Shown piece after piece: positions 16,793 to 26,075 of a stretch of DNA of 64,000 bases (its first letter is position 1; every line of letters starts with the position of its first letter). The notes under the pieces are model-generated. The model searched no databases, was not told where the DNA came from, and saw nothing but the letters and a program-made list of their open reading frames with translations. Source of the DNA: Anoxynatronum sibiricum. Lineage in GTDB: Bacteria; Bacillota; Clostridia; Peptostreptococcales; Tindalliaceae. The position numbers and the translations under genes were made by a program. The stretch lies in NCBI RefSeq assembly GCF_039414295.1, contig NZ_JBCITM010000021.1:6594-70593 (forward strand), read 5' to 3'.

Positions 16793-17090
16793 TTCTCAAG
16801 TGCCTCCCTTATCCTTTTCCAGTTTTGACAATGAAGCAAGGTGCCTCCGCCATTATATGTGTTCCGATTCCCAAAAGTCAATCAGCTTACCGCTGCCCTG
16901 CGGTTACCGCTGCCCATGCTGGTAAACTGGTGACTGTTTCATCTTTTGATCTTCCGCTGGTGCTTCTGTCGAATTCCACTTTGTCAAATGCCAGACATTT
17001 CCGTCTGCTCCCCGTCTTATGTGATGGGTTATCTAACCAGACTGAAACACCAGACTAATCAATTAATTGACTGACTTGGGAGGCGTTCAC

Positions 17091-17915
17091 ATGACACCCG
17101 TTATTGAAATGAAAGGCTTGCGTATGCGCTATGGCAGTGATGGCCCCTATGTGCTCAACGGCATTGACCTTACCGTTACCCCCGGCACCATTATTGGATA
17201 CATCGGACCCAACGGGGCGGGCAAAAGCACCACGGTAAAGATCATGCTGGGCATGGTGCAGGAATATGAAGGGGATGTGTTGATTTTTGGCGAAAACATC
17301 CGAGAAAACCCGGTGGCCTACAAACGGCGCATTGGCTATGTTCCAGAGGCTGCAGTACTGTATGACAGCCTCTCAGGCTCTGAATACCTGCGTTTTATCG
17401 GTGACCTCTACGACATGGAAGCAGATGACATCACCTCCAAAGCGGAACAGCTTTATGAGCTTTTCGGCATTGGCGACGCCCTGCACCACCGCATTTCCTC
17501 TTATTCCAAAGGGATGAAGCAAAAACTGATGATCATCGCCAGCCTCATTCACAATCCGGATATTTTGTTCTTTGATGAGCCTATCAGCGGGCTGGATGCC
17601 AACAGTGTGATGATTTTCAAGGCCCTGATGCAGCAGCTGGCCCACCAGGGAAAGACCATCTTCTATTCCTCCCATATCATGGAGGTGGTGGAAAAAATCA
17701 GTGACCGCATTGTGGTGCTGCACCAGGGGCAGGTGGTGGCCGATGGTTCCTTTGAAATGTTACAGGAAAAGAACCATGAAGGCACCTTGCAGGAAGTGTT
17801 TAACCAGCTCACCGGGTTCCATTCCCACGAGGCCATCGCCGCCTCCTTCGCCCAGGTGGTGACAGGGAATGCAATGGCAGCAGGGACGATGCCGGAGGAA
17901 GGGATGTTGAAATGA
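17091..17915 (+). CDS. ABC transporter ATP-binding protein
   Basis: ATPase of an ABC exporter. Walker A GPNGAGKST, signature YSKGMKQK (an SxG-type variant), Walker B ILFFDEPISG, and the switch His in YSSHIMEV are all seen. The ATG at 17091 is used because GGGAGG lies 7 bases upstream; the longest frame adds eight codons. Its stop overlaps the permease start by 4 bases. Confidence 0.92.
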   Translation: MTPVIEMKGLRMRYGSDGPYVLNGIDLTVTPGTIIGYIGPNGAGKSTTVKIMLGMVQEYEGDVLIFGENIRENPVAYKRRIGYVPEAAVLYDSLSGSEYLRFIGDLYDMEADDITSKAEQLYELFGIGDALHHRISSYSKGMKQKLMIIASLIHNPDILFFDEPISGLDANSVMIFKALMQQLAHQGKTIFYSSHIMEVVEKISDRIVVLHQGQVVADGSFEMLQEKNHEGTLQEVFNQLTGFHSHEAIAASFAQVVTGNAMAAGTMPEEGMLK

Positions 17916-19582
17916 CATCCTCCTTTCTGTTGATACGCCTGTTGAACCGGCTGCATCCCCTGATGCGCCGGCTGAAGGTGCACCCGGTACAGCTGACTCA
18001 TATTCTTACTTTAAAACTGACCCTGGAAGACCGGAAAACCACCGTGAACGAAAGCATGGGGGGCAAACCAGGAATGCTGAAAGGGATGAAAGCCAACCTG
18101 CTGATGCAGGCCTTCATCGGCCTGTTTATGGGGTTGGTGATGCTCCAGCCAGCCGATCTTTTTTACCCGGCCATGATCATCATGAGCATGAATGTGGTGA
18201 TGATGGTGATGTATATGGTGACGGACTTTTCCCAGGTACTGCTGGACACCCGGGATACTGCCGTGATTATGACCCGGCCGGTGGACCCCCGCACCATGAA
18301 TGCTGCCCGCATCATTCATGTGATTTATTACATGAGCAGCATGTTTGCCGCCCTGAACCTGGCCCCCCTGGCCATGGGGATTTACCGCCATGGGTTTCGG
18401 ATGATTCCCGCTTTTCTTTTGGCATGGCTGTTTCTGCCCCTGCTGGTTATTTTTGTCACCACACTGCTCTATGGTTTTCTCATTCGCCGGTTCACCGGCG
18501 AAAAGCTGAAAGACATTCTGAATGTGTTTCAGGTGTTTTTTTCCATTATGACGGTGGTGGGGTATCAGGTGGCCATTCGCATTTTCAGCCTGGTGGATCT
18601 CCACATCACCTTTTCCCTGAAATGGTGGACCTACCTGTTGCCCCCCGCCTGGTATGCCGGCCTTTTTAAAGTGGTGGTGGAGGGTGACCCCGACCCGGCT
18701 TACCGGCTGCTGATGGTTTTGGGGATGGTGTTGCCTGTGGTGCTGGGTTACTGGCTCATTCGACGGCTGCTGCCCCGGTACGAATACTACCTGACCAAAC
18801 TCCAGGTGGAGGACGGCTTGCGGGTGCCTGCTGATTCCCTGCCCCGCCGGGTGCAGGAAGGCCTCTTCCGCTGGCTGTCCAAAGACCCTGTGGAGCTGGC
18901 TTTTATGCGGTTCTCAGCTGCCAACATGCGGCGTGACCGAAAGCTGAAACTGATGATGTACCCCAATCATGCGTTGGGCATGTTTTTTCCCCTGCTCATG
19001 CTGCTGCCTTACCTGCAGCGTTTTGACAGTCTGGCGGTTTCCCTCCAGGAGCTGCGGGGCGGCATGGGGTACCTGTCACTGTACCTGATGCTCCTGTTTC
19101 TTGCCACCAATTTCAGCTTTCTACAGTTCAGTGAATGTGCCCCGGCGTCCTTTATTTACGACACCTTTCCTGCCAAAAATCGTCTGGTGATCTTCCGGGC
19201 GGCGCTGAAGGCCTATGGGGTGATTTATATGTTGCCGGCACTGCTGATCATGGGCGCGATTTATACCGGACTCATGGGCCCCGCCATTCTCCCCGGTCTG
19301 GGAGTGATTCTGCTGGCTGCCTTTGCTCTGTTGGGGCTTCGGGGCATTATTCTGCAGCCTTTTCTTCCCTTCTCCCTGGAAGTCAGAGAAGCCGGCAACC
19401 GGGACATTGGCGAAACCATCCTGTTCAGCATGGTTGTGGGAGGCATGAGCGGCCTCCATTTTCTCCTTGTTAAAAACCGTCCCCTCTGGGCACTGGCCGC
19501 CTGCATCCTATGGCTGGTGGTGATCAAGGTAGCCTTCGCCCGCATTCTCTCCCACGGGGAGCTGACACCCCAAAAGGAATAA
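17912..19582 (+). CDS. ABC transporter permease
   Basis: 556 residues with roughly ten to twelve hydrophobic segments in two clusters (about 60-300 and 375-550) around a polar loop with the PRRVQEGLFRWLSKDPVELA segment. It pairs with the ATPase just upstream. The layout resembles antimicrobial or lipid exporters of Bacillota, but I cannot name the substrate. Confidence 0.8.
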   Translation: MTSSFLLIRLLNRLHPLMRRLKVHPVQLTHILTLKLTLEDRKTTVNESMGGKPGMLKGMKANLLMQAFIGLFMGLVMLQPADLFYPAMIIMSMNVVMMVMYMVTDFSQVLLDTRDTAVIMTRPVDPRTMNAARIIHVIYYMSSMFAALNLAPLAMGIYRHGFRMIPAFLLAWLFLPLLVIFVTTLLYGFLIRRFTGEKLKDILNVFQVFFSIMTVVGYQVAIRIFSLVDLHITFSLKWWTYLLPPAWYAGLFKVVVEGDPDPAYRLLMVLGMVLPVVLGYWLIRRLLPRYEYYLTKLQVEDGLRVPADSLPRRVQEGLFRWLSKDPVELAFMRFSAANMRRDRKLKLMMYPNHALGMFFPLLMLLPYLQRFDSLAVSLQELRGGMGYLSLYLMLLFLATNFSFLQFSECAPASFIYDTFPAKNRLVIFRAALKAYGVIYMLPALLIMGAIYTGLMGPAILPGLGVILLAAFALLGLRGIILQPFLPFSLEVREAGNRDIGETILFSMVVGGMSGLHFLLVKNRPLWALAACILWLVVIKVAFARILSHGELTPQKE

Positions 19583-19604
19583 GCACACCTCCAGCACACA
19601 AAAG

Positions 19605-19646
19605 AAGCCCAGGACGTTTATATGCGTCTCTGGGCCTTGTCTTTTT
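19605..19646. terminator. Bidirectional terminator
   Basis: AAGCCCAGGACG pairs with CGTCTCTGGGCCTT across an 8-base loop and is followed by GTCTTTTT. It lies between the convergent ABC permease and CPBP genes. Confidence 0.7.
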
Positions 19647-19710
19647 GAAGCCATTATTCAATTTTTTTACAGCAACTTTACCAGTCGCTTGTCAGTCACT
19701 TGTCAGTCAC

Positions 19711-20460
19711 TTACAGGAAAAAGCAGATGATTCGGCTGACCACACGCATGAGCACAGGTACCCACAGAGAACCGGACCAGAGAGCCGCCAGCCCATAAAC
19801 CAGTCCTTCTCCCGTTGCCACCAGCCCCTGGGAGAGCTGCGCCGTTACCGGATAAGTTTGCAAGGGGGCCAGGGACAATAGCGGTACCTGCAGCAGCCCA
19901 TAAATGGCCGCCTGAATCAGCAAAGCTTTTTTGCCGGAAAGGTGTTGTTTCAGTTCTCCCAACACGAAACCACGAAAAAGGATTTCTTCTGCCAGTGGGC
20001 GGGCAACCAACAACAGCAGACCCAGCTGCCACAGTCCCCGGGGGTCGACGATAAGTTGCGGTACAATCACTTCCATGCTTGCGGCACTTCTTGCCATCAA
20101 CAAAGCTGCTCCCATCACCAGCCCTGCCAACAGAGAAAGCCCCGCATCTCTCAACGACGGTCTTGTAAAGAAACTGATTGCCTGCAAGCGTTGCTGCCGG
20201 TCACGAAAGAGCTGATAACACAGGCCCAAGGCTACGACGGGTGCCACTGCGTAGCGGCTGAGGGCCATCAACTCTTCCAGGGGCAGCCGCCCCATGCTGA
20301 CCACCAGTTTGGGGGCGGCCATGCCCGTTACTTTCACCATAAAGCCATATAGACCCTGGATGATGCAAAAGATCAAAATATATTTCAGTGCCTGCCAGGA
20401 AGCCTGCAGCGTTCGGTTCACCATACCCACCTTTTCCACTCCTTCTCCCACTTGACCCAC
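19711..20460 (-). CDS. CPBP-family membrane protein with lost histidines
   Basis: 249 residues and about seven membrane segments. The first CPBP motif, RPLAEEILFRGFVLGEL, with its two Glu and an Arg, is present at about residue 160. The expected histidine of the second motif is replaced (AIYGLLQVPL, Gln for His), and the final HxxxN motif reads MRVVSRI. Two metal ligands therefore seem to be missing, so peptidase activity is doubtful. It lies downstream of an Agr-like kinase/regulator pair on the same strand, a setting where CPBP proteins often serve peptide processing or self-immunity. Confidence 0.75.
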   Translation of the reverse strand: MGQVGEGVEKVGMVNRTLQASWQALKYILIFCIIQGLYGFMVKVTGMAAPKLVVSMGRLPLEELMALSRYAVAPVVALGLCYQLFRDRQQRLQAISFFTRPSLRDAGLSLLAGLVMGAALLMARSAASMEVIVPQLIVDPRGLWQLGLLLLVARPLAEEILFRGFVLGELKQHLSGKKALLIQAAIYGLLQVPLLSLAPLQTYPVTAQLSQGLVATGEGLVYGLAALWSGSLWVPVLMRVVSRIICFFL

Positions 20461-20600
20461 TTTTTTCCCTTCAAGTCGTTCATACCATTCATGCCATCCT
20501 TCGCTGGTGCTCTTTTTTATGCACCTTGTGATGACATCTTCGTCTCCTTATTATGACGGGGGAGGGGGCGTGTTTCAATGGGAGATGCAAAAGTGGTCGG

Positions 20601-22010
20601 TCAATGGTCAGAAATAACCAGCGGAATGGCCACATTGACGTTAAACCGGCGGCCTTCATCTTCAATCTTCAGGATTCCCTCATAGCGTTGGATGATCTGG
20701 CGAACGCTAAGTAATCCTAAACCATGCTCACCGGTGTTCATTCTGCCGTTGCTTTTTTCTTCAGCTTCTCCGGCTTCTTTAGCTTCTCCGGCAATGCTTT
20801 TATGGGAGTAACCCTCCCTTATCATTGCTTCGGTAATCTGCACCGTTGCCTTTTTTTGGTTAATCACCTGAATCACCAGGTGCTCCTGCTTCACGTGAAC
20901 GCGAACAGCCATGTGGCGGTCTTCCACCGGCAGCTGTTCACAGGCTTCAATAGCATTGGTCACCAGATTACCCATGATGATGCACAAGTCAAGGGGGGCG
21001 ATGGGCAAGGCGGCGGGAATCAGTGCTTCCAGTTCCATGGGAATCTGTTTTTCCCGGGCGGTCATGCGCTTCACATTCAGTAGTGCCGCCATTTCGGGAT
21101 GCTCAATGCCGATGAGGTCGTTGACGGTCTCCACCTCTTTGATGAGTTTCTGCACGTACTGGCGTGCCTCCTGGGGCCGGTTCATTTCCATCAGACCATA
21201 TAGACAGTTCAGGTGATGGTTGAAGTCATGGCGCTGGGTTCTGACAGAAACCAGGGCCTCTTGCATGCTTTCGGTGAAAAACACCTGCTGGCGGTAGGCT
21301 TCTTCTTTGATTTGCCATTCCCGTTGCTGTTGATGAAGTACCGTCCGTTTGTTGAGAAAGATGAGTACCGTCACACTGAAGAACATCACCACCAACAAAA
21401 ACGCCACGAGGGCAAGCCGATCGATTCCTGATACAGCCTCTGAATGCATATAAATGGAAAAGCTGATAAAAATAACAGCGACGTTGAAAATACCTGCCAG
21501 CACCACTGTGGGAGCTATGCCTTCCCCCTCAATGTCAGCCGGGTGAAACAAGTTTAATTTGGGATAAAGGCCCAGCACCAGTACCAGCGACAATCCCTTC
21601 GAGCTGACAATGCCCAACATGCGGTAAAAGCCCCATTCATTAAAGGTTTCCGGCGGCAAGCTGGTCAACGCCAACAGTACCACGATCACCAGCAGCTCTA
21701 CAATAGAGATGGCAATCACCGCGACAATCATGCATCCCAAAATGCGCCGCAGCCGACTGGTGAAAATTTGCGTGAAAAAAAGGCCACTGACCAGCATCAT
21801 CAGCAGCAATCCTGGTGTACTGGCAGAGCCGAAATAACGGTTCGTGAGGGCGTTAATGCTGCCGGCCGCCAACAGCAACGCCACTGTTTTTGCTTTTGAA
21901 CCGCCCCGGTGCTTCAGAAAAGGACTCACCAGCCAGAAGATTAATGAAAGATCGACCATGCTGACGATCCAACGAACTATTTCTGCCACCACTATCACCT
22001 CATTTACCAT
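20601..22010 (-). CDS. GHKL sensor histidine kinase (AgrC-like)
   Basis: About six or seven membrane segments occupy the first ~225 residues. The phospho-acceptor helix TQRHDFNHHLNCLYG is at about residue 260, and the GHKL ATPase has IMGNLVTNAIEACE and GEHGLGLLSVRQI. This is the AgrC/ComD type that often senses peptides. The ATG at 22010 is preferred over 22043, because AAGG is better spaced and the protein then starts at the membrane region. The partner regulator lies 192 bases upstream on the same strand. Confidence 0.88.
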   Translation of the reverse strand: MVNEVIVVAEIVRWIVSMVDLSLIFWLVSPFLKHRGGSKAKTVALLLAAGSINALTNRYFGSASTPGLLLMMLVSGLFFTQIFTSRLRRILGCMIVAVIAISIVELLVIVVLLALTSLPPETFNEWGFYRMLGIVSSKGLSLVLVLGLYPKLNLFHPADIEGEGIAPTVVLAGIFNVAVIFISFSIYMHSEAVSGIDRLALVAFLLVVMFFSVTVLIFLNKRTVLHQQQREWQIKEEAYRQQVFFTESMQEALVSVRTQRHDFNHHLNCLYGLMEMNRPQEARQYVQKLIKEVETVNDLIGIEHPEMAALLNVKRMTAREKQIPMELEALIPAALPIAPLDLCIIMGNLVTNAIEACEQLPVEDRHMAVRVHVKQEHLVIQVINQKKATVQITEAMIREGYSHKSIAGEAKEAGEAEEKSNGRMNTGEHGLGLLSVRQIIQRYEGILKIEDEGRRFNVNVAIPLVISDH

Positions 22011-22201
22011 CACGTACCTTATCTCTTCAGCCTTACGTTTCATGCCCCGTATGCTAACACTTGCATCTACCCTCTTCTATTCCGTCACTTCCATTGACGC
22101 CTTCTGTACCGCCGATTATGTCTTATCTACTCTCACTTACTCTTGACGCCTGCTTCCGACGCCTGTGGCTCAGTATGATTTCATTTTTTCGACCAGATTG
22201 T

Positions 22202-22927
22202 CTAATCAAAAAGCTGCTCTTCCAGTGCCGCTTTGACAGCGGGTCGATATCGTCGGCTGACGGGAATAATCGCTTCATACCCTTCCACATGAAGCCCTTC
22301 TGAAGTCAGACGCCGTATGCGAAACCGATTCACCAGAAATCCCTGGTGGCACTGGAGAAACCAGTGGGAGTCCAGATTTTCCTGGAGCTTTTTCAGGGTG
22401 CCGTAGCATTCATACGATTCTGTCAGGGTATACACCGTCAGCTTGCGCAGCTTCTTTTCAATAAACAGCACTTCCTCATAAGGCACCTGTACCAGCTGCT
22501 CTTTGGTGTGCAGCACGATCCGCCTTTGCCTGGCTTTGAAAAGCCGTCTTTCTTCCAGTCTTCTGGTCACCTGATCCATGACCAGGCGCAACCGTTCTGC
22601 CGTCACTGGCTTCAGCAGGTATTGAAAGCCATCAATTTCATAGGCCTGCAGGGCGTAGTCGCCGTGACCGGTGATGAAGATCAGCAGTACTTCCGGGTTC
22701 AGTGCTTTTAAACGGCGACCGGTTTCGATGCCGTTGAGGGTTTTCATTTCCATATCCAGCAAAACTGCCTGCAGGTTTTCCAGCCCTGGATGTGCCAGCA
22801 ACTCCTCGCCGCTGTTGGCGGTCATCACCTGGGCCTGGGCTGTCGAAGGGTATGTTTTCAGCACCTGACAGATGGCCGCCACCATGGTGGGATCATCGTC
22901 GCAGACGGCCAGTCGTTGAATGGTCAT
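22202..22927 (-). CDS. LytTR response regulator (AgrA-like)
   Basis: 241 residues. The receiver has RLAVCDDDPTMV, the phospho-Asp in AVLLDMEMKTLNGIE, and the Lys in YLLKPV. The LytTR DNA-binding domain (about 135-240) has LVQVPYEEVLFIEKKLRKL and FLQCHQGFLVNRFRI. AGGAGG lies 7 bases before the ATG at 22927, 45 codons inside the longest frame. It forms an operon with the kinase and perhaps the CPBP gene. Confidence 0.9.
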   Translation of the reverse strand: MTIQRLAVCDDDPTMVAAICQVLKTYPSTAQAQVMTANSGEELLAHPGLENLQAVLLDMEMKTLNGIETGRRLKALNPEVLLIFITGHGDYALQAYEIDGFQYLLKPVTAERLRLVMDQVTRRLEERRLFKARQRRIVLHTKEQLVQVPYEEVLFIEKKLRKLTVYTLTESYECYGTLKKLQENLDSHWFLQCHQGFLVNRFRIRRLTSEGLHVEGYEAIIPVSRRYRPAVKAALEEQLFD

Positions 22928-23031
22928 CACACCGCCTCCTTTCAAACGGACTGGGGACATACGTCTTTCAATCCGCTTGTAATCGGTATTATACCACACC
23001 AAACGGCCGTTGGCATTTCTCTCTTTCTTTT

Positions 23032-23062
23032 TTGTTAACCATTTGATTTTTGTAGTTGACAA
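23032..23062 (+). promoter_or_regulatory. BirA (biotin) operator before bioY
   Basis: TTGTTAAC (23032-23039) and GTTGACAA (23055-23062) are near-perfect inverted half-sites with a 15-base spacer. This is the layout of BirA operators in Bacillota. The right half overlaps the -35 box of the bioY promoter, so biotin-loaded BirA would block polymerase. Confidence 0.85.
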
Positions 23063-23084
23063 AACATTTTGCGCCCTTTATAAT
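23056..23084 (+). promoter_or_regulatory. Consensus promoter of bioY
   Basis: TTGACA (23056-23061), 17 bases, TATAAT (23079-23084): a perfect consensus promoter about 35 bases before the start codon. Confidence 0.92.
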
Positions 23085-23117
23085 GCGGGTAGTACATTCA
23101 TTGAAGGAGGCGTTCCC

Positions 23118-23678
23118 TTGACCAGCAAAATGACGATTCATGACTACACGCGCATCGCCCTCATGGCCGCACTCATCAGCATTTCCAGTTATATCGCCGT
23201 TCCTTTACCCTTTTCGCCGGTACCCGTTACCGCCCAGACCTTGGCGATTATGCTCTGCGGCATGTTGCTGACGGTACGGCAATCTTTTTACACCCTCTCC
23301 GTGTACCTGCTGCTGGGTACCATCGGCCTGCCGATTTTCGCCGGAGGAGGCTCTGGCTTGGGCATTATCATGGGGCCCACTGGTGGCTTTCTCTTCGGGT
23401 TTCTGTTAGCCGCTGTTTTCATCAGCCTCACCAAAGGTGACCAACCCAGCCTGTGGCGTTATGGGCTGGTGAACGCCATAGGCAGCCTGGTGGTGGTAAA
23501 CCTGGCGGGAGTGCCCTGGCTGGCCTGGGCCACTGGCATGGACTTGCCTCAAGCCTTTGCCGTGGGCTTTATGCCTTTTCTCCCTGGCGCCATCATCAAG
23601 CTGGTGATCGCCACCCTGCTGGCCTGGAAGCTGGTGCCGCAACTGCGCTGGTTGCCCGCAAGTCAGTCCAGCCATTGA
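23118..23678 (+). CDS. bioY: Biotin transporter substrate-binding subunit BioY
   Basis: Membrane S-component of an ECF biotin transporter, 186 residues with six membrane segments. Family features are VPLPFSPVPVTAQTLAIML near the start and IMGPTGGFLFGFLLAA. The start is the TTG at 23118, with AGGAGG 7 bases upstream. No energising EcfA or EcfT genes are near, so it probably uses a shared ECF module. The BirA operator supports biotin control. Confidence 0.95.
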   Translation: MTSKMTIHDYTRIALMAALISISSYIAVPLPFSPVPVTAQTLAIMLCGMLLTVRQSFYTLSVYLLLGTIGLPIFAGGGSGLGIIMGPTGGFLFGFLLAAVFISLTKGDQPSLWRYGLVNAIGSLVVVNLAGVPWLAWATGMDLPQAFAVGFMPFLPGAIIKLVIATLLAWKLVPQLRWLPASQSSH

Positions 23679-23689
23679 TAGACCATCCC

Positions 23690-23736
23690 ACAACCGGGAC
23701 AGGGGAAACGTCCCCTTGTCTCGGTTGTTTGTTTTT
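23690..23736. terminator. Bidirectional terminator bioY/phnE
   Basis: ACAACCGGGACAGGGGA pairs with TCCCCTTGTCTCGGTTGT and is followed by TTGTTTTT. It lies between the convergent bioY and phnE genes. Confidence 0.75.
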
Positions 23737-25313
23737 CATGTTACTTTTTGGCGTATGTAGTTGGAAAGCCTGTCGATGAGGATGATCATGACAGCTACTC
23801 CCAGCAGCAACAGCCCTACCCGCTCCCAGTTTCGCCAGTTGATGTTCATGGTCAGGGCTGTGCCGATGCCCCCGGCACCAATGATGCCCAGCACTGTGGC
23901 GTTTCTGATGTTGGACTCCATCCGGTATAACAGCAGGCTGGTAAAATGGGGGAAGGTGTGGGGAAAGGCACCATGGCGGTATGCCTCAAACCGGGTGGCT
24001 CCCGTTACCAAAACACTCTCTTTCACATTGCCCTGCATGTTTTCCAGCACTTCACTGTACATTTTTGTCAGAACTCCCGTGGTGTAGATACTCAGGGCCA
24101 ACGCCCCTGCCAGGGGCCCGGGACCAACGCCCCTGAAAAAAATGATGGCCATGATAATGGGCGGAAACGTGCGCATGATGTTGATCAACCCCTTCGTTAC
24201 CAGCGAAATCGGCTTCGCCGGCGAAAGATTGCCGGCGGCAAAGTAGGAAAGCAGAATGGCAAGGAATCCCCCTGTGATCGTTGCAAATACGGCAATCAAA
24301 AAACTCTCAACAATGCCTTCCAGCAGCTTCGGATAATAAGAAAAGTCCACCTGCAGCATGCGCAAGACCATTTGCCTCCCCTGCCCATAGCCGACAGCCA
24401 GCCTTTCCAGGCTGATGTTGAGGCTGTTGATGATGCCCACCAGCATCACTGCCAAAAGAGCAGGGATGAGCACTGACTTGACTATCTGATGCTTTCTGTA
24501 GTGTTGAAGATTTTTGTAGGCCGGTGCATATTCCTTTAGAAACTTTCGCATCTGATAACTGAGAAGATCGATGAGAAGAATGGTGGCAAACAGCATCAGG
24601 ATCATGGTTGCCAGGTTATCGTAGCGAAGATGGTTCAAGTCTCGCCACATCAATTGCCCAACTCCCCCTGCCCCCACCAGACCAAGAACCGTGGCACTTC
24701 TGATGTTGGTTTCTAAGACGATAAAAAACACAGACACTGCCATCCCCAGCATGTTGGGAAGCACGCAGTATCGAAGCACCTCCAGGGAACTGGCTCCCAC
24801 CGATCGGGTGGAATTCAGTTGATTTTCGTTAATGGACTCGATATATTCCCGAAAAAGCTTCAGCGCCATTAAAAAGGCAATGATGGCAAGGGCCAGGGTG
24901 CCGGAAAACTTTCCAATGCTGAAGACAGAAACCAGGAGCGCCGCCCAGATCAAACTGGGAATGGTTCTGAAAAAGGCAAACACCCCATTGAGCATCTTGC
25001 TCACATACCGATTGGGGCTGATGTTTTCTGCAGTCAGCAATGAAACCGGAATGGCCAGCATCACCCCTGTCATCGATGACAGAATGGCAATTTCCAGGGT
25101 TTCCATGATTTTTTCAAAGACTTCTCCCATATAAGAGAAATTGGGATGCGCCATGCGTCGAAAAAGATCTGCCATGTCCGGAAGCCCGGCAACAATTCTT
25201 CCAAGGCTGAACTCCACCCCTACCCCCATGAAAAACAAAAGGATCATGGCGAAAACCAGCCCAAGGCATCGGTGACGATTCCGCTTACTCATATAGTCTT
25301 TTAAGGACATCAT
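23736..25313 (-). CDS. phnE: Fused double phosphonate-type permease (PhnE-PhnE)
   Basis: 525 residues, twice the length of a normal PhnE. Two permease halves follow each other (about 15-260 and 270-520). Each has the transporter coupling loop: VGASSLEVLRYCVLPNMLGM then LGLVGAGGVGQL in the first, TGATRFEAYRHGAFPHTFPH then LGIIGAGGIGTAL in the second. One chain can therefore form the whole membrane pore. The start overlaps phnC; 25313 or 25292 are both possible, with weak ribosome sites. Last gene of phnD-phnC-phnE. The substrate is a phosphonate or a related oxyanion such as phosphite. Confidence 0.9.
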   Translation of the reverse strand: MMSLKDYMSKRNRHRCLGLVFAMILLFFMGVGVEFSLGRIVAGLPDMADLFRRMAHPNFSYMGEVFEKIMETLEIAILSSMTGVMLAIPVSLLTAENISPNRYVSKMLNGVFAFFRTIPSLIWAALLVSVFSIGKFSGTLALAIIAFLMALKLFREYIESINENQLNSTRSVGASSLEVLRYCVLPNMLGMAVSVFFIVLETNIRSATVLGLVGAGGVGQLMWRDLNHLRYDNLATMILMLFATILLIDLLSYQMRKFLKEYAPAYKNLQHYRKHQIVKSVLIPALLAVMLVGIINSLNISLERLAVGYGQGRQMVLRMLQVDFSYYPKLLEGIVESFLIAVFATITGGFLAILLSYFAAGNLSPAKPISLVTKGLINIMRTFPPIIMAIIFFRGVGPGPLAGALALSIYTTGVLTKMYSEVLENMQGNVKESVLVTGATRFEAYRHGAFPHTFPHFTSLLLYRMESNIRNATVLGIIGAGGIGTALTMNINWRNWERVGLLLLGVAVMIILIDRLSNYIRQKVT

Positions 25314-26016
25314 CTGTCAGGTCACCTGCTTTCCCGTCGTAAACCACCTTCCCCTTTTTCAGCCCCACAATTCTGGAGCAGTAGGCTTTTGCCAGCGCCA
25401 CATCATGCAGGTTAATCAGAATAGTGATGTTCTTTTTGATATTGGCCCTTCGGAAGTATTCCATGATCAGGTGGGCCGTGGCTTGGTCCAGGCTGGCCAC
25501 CGGCTCATCTGCCAGTATGACTTTGGGCCGCTGGCACAGGGTTTTGGCGATGGCTACCCGCTGCTTCTGGCCGCCGCTGAGGCGATCGGCCCGTTCATAC
25601 ATTTTTTCTTCCAGCGCCACATACGACAGGGCTTTTTTAGCTCTTGCGTAGTCTTCCTGGCTGAAAATCCTGAAAAGTGACTGAAGAGACGTCTTGTAGG
25701 AAAGTCTGCCTATGAGAACGTTATCGATGACGGTGGAGCGGTCAATCAAGTTGTAGTCCTGAAAGATAAAGCCCATTTCCCTTCTTACTTTTCTTAGAGA
25801 CTGACCGTTGAGGGTCATCAGATCCCGCTCATCCAAATAAACTGTTCCCCTGGTTGGCCGTACCAGCAAATTCATGCACTTGAGCAGGGTGGACTTGCCA
25901 CTTCCGCTGGAGCCAATAATCCCGACAAATTCCCCCGGTGCCACCGTCAGGCTCACATCGTCAAGGGCCAGTGTTTTGTTGTCATAAATCACCTGCAGGT
26001 TTTCCGCCTTTAGCAT
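25285..26016 (-). CDS. phnC: Phosphonate-type ABC transporter ATPase
   Basis: 243 residues. Walker A GSSGSGKSTLL, signature RLSGGQKQRVAIA, Walker B VILADEPVASLD and the His in ILINLHDV are present. The ATG at 26016 has GGGAG 8 bases upstream, better than the GTG three codons earlier. It lies 60 bases after phnD. No C-P lyase or phosphonatase genes are in the window. Confidence 0.92.
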   Translation of the reverse strand: MLKAENLQVIYDNKTLALDDVSLTVAPGEFVGIIGSSGSGKSTLLKCMNLLVRPTRGTVYLDERDLMTLNGQSLRKVRREMGFIFQDYNLIDRSTVIDNVLIGRLSYKTSLQSLFRIFSQEDYARAKKALSYVALEEKMYERADRLSGGQKQRVAIAKTLCQRPKVILADEPVASLDQATAHLIMEYFRRANIKKNITILINLHDVALAKAYCSRIVGLKKGKVVYDGKAGDLTDDVLKRLYE

Positions 26017-26075
26017 TACTCCCACTCCCGGTTCCGTCTCTTGATTGTGAATCCTGATTGCGCATCCTGCCTTTG

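Noticed and set aside
16756..17058. A 100-codon plus-strand frame in the gap before the ABC genes
   Set aside because: No ribosome site, low-complexity composition and overlap with the M50 gene start.
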